From JABMRP01 sp964444795 (GTDB taxonomy: Bacteria; Planctomycetota; Planctomycetia; Pirellulales; Thermoguttaceae): 24,583 nucleotides of DNA. The notes under the pieces were generated by a model. That model made no database searches, had not been told where the DNA came from, and worked only from the letters and a program-made list of their open reading frames with translations. Position 1 is the first letter of the stretch; each line of letters begins with the position of its first letter. The position numbers were made by a program, and so were the translations under genes. The stretch is from positions 1 to 24,583 of the forward strand of contig CAYUIQ010000131.1 of NCBI GenBank assembly GCA_964444795.1. The letters are read 5' to 3'. This document shows positions 8,546 to 14,602 of this stretch, in pieces.

Positions 8546-9319
8546 TTATTCATCTATCTCGATCTCGCGGACGGTGAAACTGCGAATGGCAATCGGCCCG
8601 TGGTCACCCTGGATGGCAATGGGCCCAGTGGCCGCTTCGCTCGCCAGTGGATGAGCGCGGGTCGGGCCGGTGACGGGCTGATCTTCGTGAACGGTCCGGC
8701 TGTTCACCTGCACCTTGATGAAGCGGGCATTTTCGGTCTTCTTGCCGTCGTCATCGAAACGAGGGGCGCGGAAGACGATGTCGATCGTTTGCCACTCGCC
8801 CGGAGCCTTGGCGGCGTTGACGCGTGGCAGAACGCCTTCATACCCGGCCTTGCCCTTGCCGCGACTGGTGTCCCAGCGCTGATACAGACCGCCCAGGTCG
8901 CCGTGCGTCGGCTTCTCGACGCCGAAGCTATCGAGAATCTGGATCTCGTATCGACCCATCAGGTAAACGCCCGAGTTAGAACCCTTGGGCACCATGAACT
9001 CGACACGCACTTCGACATCACCGAACTCGTCGGCGGTGAAGAGATACGGCGCACGCTTGCTCTTGGGCGTCCAGTTGACCAGGATGGTGCCCTCGCCTTC
9101 GCCCTTGGATTCGATTGCGTTCTGATCGGGCACGGCTTTCACTTCCGTGACACGTAGCCATTTGTTCCGCTCCATGGGCCGAAAGTTGCCGAATACATCA
9201 CCGCTGAGAAGTTCAACGGATTCGTTGTCCTTCCTGTTCCCGGCATTTGATGAGTCAGCCTGGGCGAGCGTACTGGCTGCCGCGATCAGCAGCGCTGCGA
9301 GCATCGTGAAACATCTCAT
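8546..9319 (-). CDS. DUF1080 protein, probable 3-keto-glycoside hydrolase/lyase
   Basis: The 257-aa product has a Sec signal (MRCFTMLAALLIAAASTLAQ, cleavage near residue 21) and a single concanavalin-like DUF1080 domain (PF06439). The diagnostic segment is GSNSGVYLMGRYEIQILDSF at 113-132, followed by GLYQRWD, GEWQTIDIVFRAPRF and GPIAIQGDHGPIAIRSFTVR near the C-terminus. Members of PF06439 are annotated as 3-keto-disaccharide hydrolases. Work on Bacteroides homologues supports cleavage of glycosides previously oxidised at C3, by elimination rather than ordinary hydrolysis. The gene sits between a sulfatase (54 nt upstream) and a Gfo/Idh/MocA oxidoreductase (56 nt downstream) on the same strand, which would supply the 3-keto substrate. 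A good SD (CAGGAG) lies ~7 nt before the ATG. Domain call is firm; the exact reaction here is inferred. Confidence 0.92.
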   Translation of the reverse strand: MRCFTMLAALLIAAASTLAQADSSNAGNRKDNESVELLSGDVFGNFRPMERNKWLRVTEVKAVPDQNAIESKGEGEGTILVNWTPKSKRAPYLFTADEFGDVEVRVEFMVPKGSNSGVYLMGRYEIQILDSFGVEKPTHGDLGGLYQRWDTSRGKGKAGYEGVLPRVNAAKAPGEWQTIDIVFRAPRFDDDGKKTENARFIKVQVNSRTVHEDQPVTGPTRAHPLASEAATGPIAIQGDHGPIAIRSFTVREIEIDE

Positions 9320-9373
9320 TTTTGACTCCTGACGTTAGTGTTCGAGTAGGTGTTACTCTCCGCCGTCCCCGCA

Positions 9374-10867
9374 TTACTCCGTCTGCTCCTTGAGATACTC
9401 TTCGACGCGCCTGTCGTAGTCGCCCATGTAAAAGGGATACTTGTCGAACAAGACAGGGCCGCCGGTGGCGCGAGGGTCGGCCGTCTGTTTCAATCGAGCC
9501 AGGAGCAGTTCCGAGAGCCGCGTTTTCGCCTCGCCATGGCGCGGGTTGGCCGCCAGGTTAACCAACTGGTCCGGGTCCGCCTGGATGTCATACAATTCTT
9601 CGGCCGGCCGCTTGGCGAACGCCAGTTCGTAGAAGGGGCGAATCTTCGGGTTCTCGCGATTCTCCATGAGATACGCCTTCGTCGGCCCATTGTCGCAATC
9701 GGAGAACAGCTTAATGGAAAACGTCCCATTCTCTGGTGAACCGGCCGGCCAACGATTCGGCTGGAAGTTGCGGATGTAGAGATAATCGGCAGTGCGGACT
9801 GCCCGTGCCGGATAGCCCTCCAAACTGGGAAAAGCCTGGGCGGGAACGTGTCGCTCTCGACCAAACACGGCATGATTCCGTGTCGCGTCCACTTCTCCGT
9901 TCTTCTCGCTCTGGAGAATCGGCATCAGCGATTTGCCTGTCATAACCTCCGGCACCTCCACGCCGGCCGCTTCGAGAAACGTCGGAGCCAAGTCGATCAG
10001 CGAGACGAAATCGGACACTCTTCGCCCAGGCGCTATCTTCTTTCCCCAACGGATCGCCAGCGGCACATGCACGCCCATCTCATACAGGTTGGCTTTGCAG
10101 CGAGGGAAGGGCATGCCGTGGTCGCCGGTCATCACTATGATGGTGTTGTCCAACTGGCCCGTTTCCTCGAGCAACTCGATGGCCGCCGCACAGTCGTTGT
10201 CGAAACGCTGGACCTCGGCGTAGTAGTCGGCGATATCGGAGCGAATGACCTCGGAGTCCGGATAGAACCCCGGCACGGGAACCTCGTCCACGTCCATGCC
10301 GGACTTCTGCCCCGAGCCCTTCTTGTAGGGCCGATGCGGATCCGAAGTGCCCAGCCAAAAGCAGAACGGCTCTCCCGCCGGTCGATCCGCCAGAAACGCG
10401 GGAAAGCCGCCGCGGTAAACCGTGCCGCCCGGGTGTTGGCCCTTATATCCGCCGGGCCGCAGGTCACCCGGCCCCCAGCATTTCCGCCAGTGGCCCACAT
10501 GGTAGCCGGCCTCTTGTAGCAACAACGGATAAACGGGGTGCTTCACGTCCAACGTTCCGGCCAGGCTTGCGCCGCGGCCCAACCGCCAGAAATCTTGCCC
10601 CGTCAGAATCGAGTTTCGGCAGGGGGTGCAGGAAGGAACCGAAACGTAGGCATGTTCAAACAACACGCCTTCACCGGCCAATCGGTCGAAAGTCGGCGTC
10701 TTGACCACCGGATCGCCGTACGCCCCGGCATGTGGCCAACCCCAGTCGTCGGCGATGCAGAACAAGATGTTCGGCCGGGCGTCCTCTGTATCCGCAACCG
10801 CCAACGTACAGGTGAACGAAGAGGATATCCATGCGATCAGGAGCAAGATTAAGGAATGACGAATCAT
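9374..10867 (-). CDS. Cys-type sulfatase, sulfamidase-like (S1_8-like)
   Basis: The 497-aa product starts at an ATG with a strong GGAGGAG SD 8 nt upstream and a Sec signal (MIRHSLILLLIAWISSSFTC); 31 further in-frame residues upstream are ignored for that reason. Key motifs are CIADDWGWPHAGAYG (~37-51, metal ligands), C80-T-P-C-R with the Cys that becomes formylglycine, GYHVGHWRKCWGPGD (~121-135), LGTSDPHRPY, and MTGDHGMPFPRCKANLYEMG, which carries the second metal site and the N-sulfatase-like 'FPRCK' segment. This wording is closest to the heparan N-sulfatase/S1_8 branch, where microbial members also act on O-sulfated glycans. It heads the three-gene minus-strand group with DUF1080 and Gfo/Idh/MocA. 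Subfamily placement by eye is moderately secure; substrate is unknown. Confidence 0.92.
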   Translation of the reverse strand: MIRHSLILLLIAWISSSFTCTLAVADTEDARPNILFCIADDWGWPHAGAYGDPVVKTPTFDRLAGEGVLFEHAYVSVPSCTPCRNSILTGQDFWRLGRGASLAGTLDVKHPVYPLLLQEAGYHVGHWRKCWGPGDLRPGGYKGQHPGGTVYRGGFPAFLADRPAGEPFCFWLGTSDPHRPYKKGSGQKSGMDVDEVPVPGFYPDSEVIRSDIADYYAEVQRFDNDCAAAIELLEETGQLDNTIIVMTGDHGMPFPRCKANLYEMGVHVPLAIRWGKKIAPGRRVSDFVSLIDLAPTFLEAAGVEVPEVMTGKSLMPILQSEKNGEVDATRNHAVFGRERHVPAQAFPSLEGYPARAVRTADYLYIRNFQPNRWPAGSPENGTFSIKLFSDCDNGPTKAYLMENRENPKIRPFYELAFAKRPAEELYDIQADPDQLVNLAANPRHGEAKTRLSELLLARLKQTADPRATGGPVLFDKYPFYMGDYDRRVEEYLKEQTE

Positions 10868-10951
10868 CAGTTGTTCTCCTCCGTGTGTTCGTCCGCCTAT
10901 ACACGGTGTTTCGATTGGTGCCCTGTCCCTACTAATAACCCCGTCCTCGTT

Positions 10952-11033
10952 TGCCGTCAAGCACTTACGTCATTTGCCGGGGGTGGACGGCGGTCCGCCG
11001 AGACAGGCTCGCAGACTGCAAGTGCCGTCAAGC
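10952..11033. repeat. 11-bp direct repeat pair TGCCGTCAAGC, 71 nt apart
   Basis: TGCCGTCAAGC occurs at 10952-10962 and again at 11023-11033. The first copy runs into GCACTTAC and the second is preceded by GCAAG, so an imperfect GCACTT/AAGTGC inverted element is also present. The pair brackets the non-MFS tail of the broken transporter gene. It may be the scar of a small insertion or duplication. Chance cannot be excluded for a repeat of this size. Confidence 0.4.
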
Positions 11034-11242
11034 CAATTGCCAACACCCATTCCTCGCACTGCCTTCAAACACGATCTTCCCGTCGTCACGAAGCCCGGCC
11101 AGCGCGCAAATGCCTCTTTAGCCGCCGAGATACACGCCCGATCGATATACAGCAGCATGGAGAGGGAGAACGTGCCGAGAACCAGTACGTAGCGTTTGGG
11201 GATTGACCGTAACGAATCACGCAATTGTGGCCAACGACTCAT
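10970..11242 (-). pseudogene. truncated MFS transporter, N-terminal ~43 residues only
   Basis: The open frame of 90 codons starts MSRWPQLRDSLRSIPKRYVL and continues VLGTFSLSMLLYIDRACISA-AKE. This is the cytoplasmic N-terminus and first membrane helix of a major-facilitator transporter of the anion/organic-acid (hexuronate-transporter-like) type, with the conserved Y-x-D-R at the end of helix 1. After about residue 43 the frame carries unrelated, non-hydrophobic sequence (FARWPGFVTTGRSCLKAVRG and on) to a stop at 10970. None of the other ~11 helices is present, so it cannot transport. It begins 27 nt after the DUF5060 stop, on the same strand, so it was probably the distal gene of that operon. 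A TTG start at 11266 is also possible, but the ATG at 11242 with AGAGGAA upstream is likelier. Confidence 0.75.
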
Positions 11243-11269
11243 GAATCGACTTGCTTTCCTCTTCAACGA

Positions 11270-13510
11270 TCAGCGCTTCAGTCGGCGCACGAGACAGACC
11301 CAATCCTCATCCACGTTACTCGGCGCGCTGCCCAACTCCACGACGCTGCCGCCGGTGACCGCCGCGACCGATCCCTCCTGCAAGGCACCGCCATGACGCG
11401 GATCGAACCAGCGGACGTCGAACACGCCGGAGATGCCGGTCAGGTCGAGCCGCAGGCCGGCACCCGTGCGGTCATCATAAAGGGCATACACTTCGCCCGG
11501 CTTGGCCAGGACGTAAGTACTACCCGATTTCGACTGTTTGGCCAGCCCGTGACTGGGCGTCATGTCCAACAGCGGCAAACGGCCGAGAAACCGAGTGGCA
11601 TGGCCGGCCCAATTCAAAGCTGGCTTCATCTCGCGGAAGTCTTCCAGTCGGTGATCCAAGCCATGGCCACCACCATCGGCTTGAACGTACCACTCGAACC
11701 CGGCCGCGCCGGACATGTAGGCCGGCCACATCTTGTTCCGCCGACCGTTGGGGTAACCGTCCTTCTCGTCGTGGGCGTCGTTCTCGATCTTCTGGGGTTC
11801 GTCGAAACTGACCGCCAGCTTCTGGCCGCTGGCCGCCGAGCGCTTACGCCACTGGGCGATCACCTCGGCCATCGCCATGCCGGAGTGGGTCCCCTGGAAG
11901 GCCGTCATGTCGAAGTCGGCATTGCCCAGCAGCGGACCGTAGAACTCCTCGTATTTGTTCGTGTGAGTATGGGTTGTCACTGGATGGTCGTAGGGATCGA
12001 CTGCCTTGAGATACGCGGCAAAGGCGATTCGCCGCTTCGGCCCGTAGTCGTTCTCCTCGCCCAGGTCGAACTCCAGCCCGTTATGGTGTCCGAATCGAGC
12101 AATCATCTGCCGGTAGTAAAGCTTCCGCTGGGGGCCCAGTTGGCCGCCGTCGTGGTAGTTCTCGTTGCCGCTCTCCGTCTCGGCGAGTTGGAAGTGCAAG
12201 AAGATGCCCAGCGACTGGGCATGCGCGAAGACGATCTCCCATTGGTCGAGTTTCGAGTTGTCGTATCGCGTCTTCTCGTAATCGCCGATCGTGGGGAACG
12301 TGTCTTTGCCGTCGCCGCCGATATTCATGGGCAGAAAATAGACGCAGTTTCCGCCTTGCGCGGCGATGTAGTTGAAGGCTCCGATGATCCGCTTGCCCCG
12401 GCCGTTGTCCCAATCGGGATCGCCCGGGCGCCAGTCGACCGCATGTGCCTCGAAGCGATGCCGCGGCTTGGGCGTGTTGTCGAATCCGGCGTAACCGAAG
12501 AAATTCTCGGGGATGTCGGGGCCGCCCTTGACCCAGGGACGTCCGCTGCCGGCAAACGTCAAATAGTGGTTGCCCGTGTTGCGCAGCAATCCGCGATCCG
12601 CGGCACGAAAGTCGGGGCCCGCTTTGTCCGACTTGGCCACGGTGAACTGTCCCAGAGCCCGGTCGCAATAGGTCCGCGATCCGGCGTCTGGGCTGGTACT
12701 CACGTTGACCTGATAGCCGGCACGAAACGAGGCCTCGTAACGCCACGAGCCTGGTGTCGGCGGTGCGAAGTGAACCCGCCACGTACTGCCTTCCGGGCCG
12801 CCTCGGCCGTCGCCGGCAAAGTAACCGGGTACGACATACTTTGCGTCACCCTGGGTAAACGTCACATTCAGCCGATAGTGGAGGAAGGGGTTCGGCTTGC
12901 CCGTCTCGCTCGATGCTGGCCCCTCGAAGTCGACCGTCACTCCGTGCCACCGATTCAACTCGCCCTGGACTCGACCCGTGCCACCGACCGGCGCAGAGAT
13001 CGGCCCCAACTGGCCGGCGCTGACGACGTCGGGATACCGGCTCGGCGCGGAAGGCACGCGCGGCGGTCTGGCGACGTCGCGGGCCTGGCCAACCACGGTG
13101 AAGGTTACCGAGAGGCGCTTCCCGGCAGGGCCCGCGGCGCCCTTTTGCGGATAGGGCGTCGCGGTCAACGTGTGCTTCCCCGGCGAGGGTGTCGAGCCGC
13201 GGTAATCCCCGTTGGTGTCGCCGCCGAGCGCATAGGGCGCCACGTTTTCAGTCAGGTAGTTGCGTTGGCCGTTCAGATCAAACCGTACACTAGCGACCTT
13301 TCCACTCACGTCGGCCCGGACGTTCAACCGGCCACCTGTTTTCGCCAAATCGATGGTGCCGCCGTCAAGCAAGGGTCCGATGTCCCGGTCGGTTTGGGCG
13401 TTGACCAGTGTGAAGCCGGTGACTTCCGTCGCCCCGGCCTGGTGCTTGAGGATCGGGCCGCAAGCCGCCAGGCTCCACGCGATTACGATGTACAGGCTGT
13501 TCTTCATCAT
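11270..13510 (-). CDS. DUF5060 putative glycosidase with collagen-binding-like C-terminal domain, probable lipoprotein
   Basis: The 746-aa product starts MMKNSLYIVIAWSLAACGPI; L14-A-A-C17 is a lipobox, so it may be lipid-anchored. The start is set by GAGGAG 5-8 nt upstream of two tandem ATGs (13510 and 13507). An early beta-domain (TGFTLVNAQTDRDIGPL, VASVRFDLNGQRNYL) precedes a DUF5060 domain beginning near QGELNRWHGVTVDFEGP. A TIM-barrel follows, with LRNTGNHYLTF, DNTPKPRHRFEAH, LGEENDYGPKRR (E485/E486) and AVSFDEPQ (E571); these Glu residues are the best catalytic candidates by comparison with clan GH-A. The tail (GEVYALYDDRTGAGLRLDLT, DVRWFDPRHGG) fits the PF12904 'putative collagen-binding' domain usual in this architecture. 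It lies 73 nt downstream of a CBM-like gene. Substrate unknown. Confidence 0.85.
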   Translation of the reverse strand: MMKNSLYIVIAWSLAACGPILKHQAGATEVTGFTLVNAQTDRDIGPLLDGGTIDLAKTGGRLNVRADVSGKVASVRFDLNGQRNYLTENVAPYALGGDTNGDYRGSTPSPGKHTLTATPYPQKGAAGPAGKRLSVTFTVVGQARDVARPPRVPSAPSRYPDVVSAGQLGPISAPVGGTGRVQGELNRWHGVTVDFEGPASSETGKPNPFLHYRLNVTFTQGDAKYVVPGYFAGDGRGGPEGSTWRVHFAPPTPGSWRYEASFRAGYQVNVSTSPDAGSRTYCDRALGQFTVAKSDKAGPDFRAADRGLLRNTGNHYLTFAGSGRPWVKGGPDIPENFFGYAGFDNTPKPRHRFEAHAVDWRPGDPDWDNGRGKRIIGAFNYIAAQGGNCVYFLPMNIGGDGKDTFPTIGDYEKTRYDNSKLDQWEIVFAHAQSLGIFLHFQLAETESGNENYHDGGQLGPQRKLYYRQMIARFGHHNGLEFDLGEENDYGPKRRIAFAAYLKAVDPYDHPVTTHTHTNKYEEFYGPLLGNADFDMTAFQGTHSGMAMAEVIAQWRKRSAASGQKLAVSFDEPQKIENDAHDEKDGYPNGRRNKMWPAYMSGAAGFEWYVQADGGGHGLDHRLEDFREMKPALNWAGHATRFLGRLPLLDMTPSHGLAKQSKSGSTYVLAKPGEVYALYDDRTGAGLRLDLTGISGVFDVRWFDPRHGGALQEGSVAAVTGGSVVELGSAPSNVDEDWVCLVRRLKR

Positions 13511-13583
13511 TGCACTCCTCGATATTGCGAAGCGGGTTGCTGCAAGAGACCACACCTAGAGACGGCCGCGGGCGCCCGATGCG

Positions 13584-14345
13584 TCACCTCCCGCGGACCG
13601 GGGGAAACGGCATAGGCAACTGGCCCCGCTTCACTCGCGGCGGCGGGCCGGGTCCCCCTGGTGGCGAGTCAATCTTCTTCTGGACCATGATCCACTTGTC
13701 GAATTCGACGCCGTCCTCGCGCATGGAGAACGTGATTTCATGTTCGCCCGGCTCGTCGACCGTCAGGTAGAGTTTGAAGGGTTCGCCGCCGTGCTGTTTC
13801 TCTGTGCGCTGTTTACTCCCCCACACCCACTTCTGCTTGCCGGTCCATTGCATGCGCTGTCCCGTCTCGGGCCACGTGCCGTCGATGCCGACGTGCATTC
13901 CGTTGTCCTCGGTGCCGGTGGAATGGATCCGTGCCCAGACGTAGTACTTCCCCGGCGTGTTGAAGTGGACCTTGTAGTGCAGCACGGCCATTCTGCCCGG
14001 TTGATTGATGAAATTCTCGCCGTTGATAAGTCTCTCGCCGTGATTGCGCCGCGTGTCGGGGAGGATCTCAAGATACGCGCCGCCGCTGGCGTTGGCCAAG
14101 TGGGGTGGATCGGCATCGGGAGTCACCGCCGGCTGCCGCCGGGGCGTGAAGAGGTGCCAACTGCGCACCTCGTTGCGCGTTTGCTTGTAGAAGTGTTCCG
14201 CCTCGACTGCGACCAGCCGGTTGACCTCCTCGAACACGAGATCATCCTCGACAATCGGCTGGCCCGAATCGGGGTCCGCCGCCGCCATGCCGAGCGAGCA
14301 GAGCGTCAGAAGCAAAGGTAACACGATTTGGGATCTGCCTGGCAT
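13584..14345 (-). CDS. secreted carbohydrate-binding-like protein (GH115 C-terminal/CBM-type domain)
   Basis: The 253-aa product has a Sec signal (MPGRSQIVLPLLLTLCSLGM, cleavage near AAA at 21-23). A single beta-sandwich-type domain follows: RLVAVEAEHFYKQTRNEVRS, GAYLEILPDTRR, MAVLHYKVHFNTPGKYYVWA, NGMHVGIDGTWPETG, WVWGSKQR, FKLYLTVDEPGEHEITFSMR, EDGVEFDKWIM. The 'VEAEHF ... GAYLEILPD ... G.YYVWAR ... DKW' layout resembles CBM35/CBM6-like domains and the C-terminal domain of GH115 proteins. No catalytic domain is present, so it probably binds glycan at the surface. The C-terminus is a Pro/Gly/Arg-rich tail (PPGGPGPPPRVKRGQLPMPF). A strong AGAGGAGG SD lies ~7 nt upstream. It is the first gene of the CBM - DUF5060 - MFS remnant group. 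Confidence 0.78.
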   Translation of the reverse strand: MPGRSQIVLPLLLTLCSLGMAAADPDSGQPIVEDDLVFEEVNRLVAVEAEHFYKQTRNEVRSWHLFTPRRQPAVTPDADPPHLANASGGAYLEILPDTRRNHGERLINGENFINQPGRMAVLHYKVHFNTPGKYYVWARIHSTGTEDNGMHVGIDGTWPETGQRMQWTGKQKWVWGSKQRTEKQHGGEPFKLYLTVDEPGEHEITFSMREDGVEFDKWIMVQKKIDSPPGGPGPPPRVKRGQLPMPFPPVRGR

Positions 14346-14602
14346 ATTATTCCTCCTCTGGCTGGTTATGCGTCGAGATGGGGCGTCCTTGGATGCGGGG
14401 CCCTCAAAAGGCGGATCGGATTACCGTCGGCACTATTGTACCGGACCCATTCGTGAGGTACCATCGAAAAGAAATGAAATATCATCAGAAGAAACCGAAT
14501 GACCACATCCGGCGGAATCCATTGTACCATGGAGACGGATTGTGATAAGCTCGACCGATTTGAATGAGAAGGGCGAGGGAATAGTTGTTGGAGAGTAACG
14601 CC

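Noticed and set aside
11225..13615. 796-codon open frame on the plus strand antisense to the DUF5060 gene
   Set aside because: It is a codon-position shadow in high-GC DNA. The minus-strand product has an SD, a lipobox signal and recognisable domains; the plus frame has none.
14346..14602. Divergent gap with several GTACC / GGTAC words that might be operator half-sites
   Set aside because: Spacing and orientation are irregular and only 5-6 bases are shared, so it is not distinguishable from chance.
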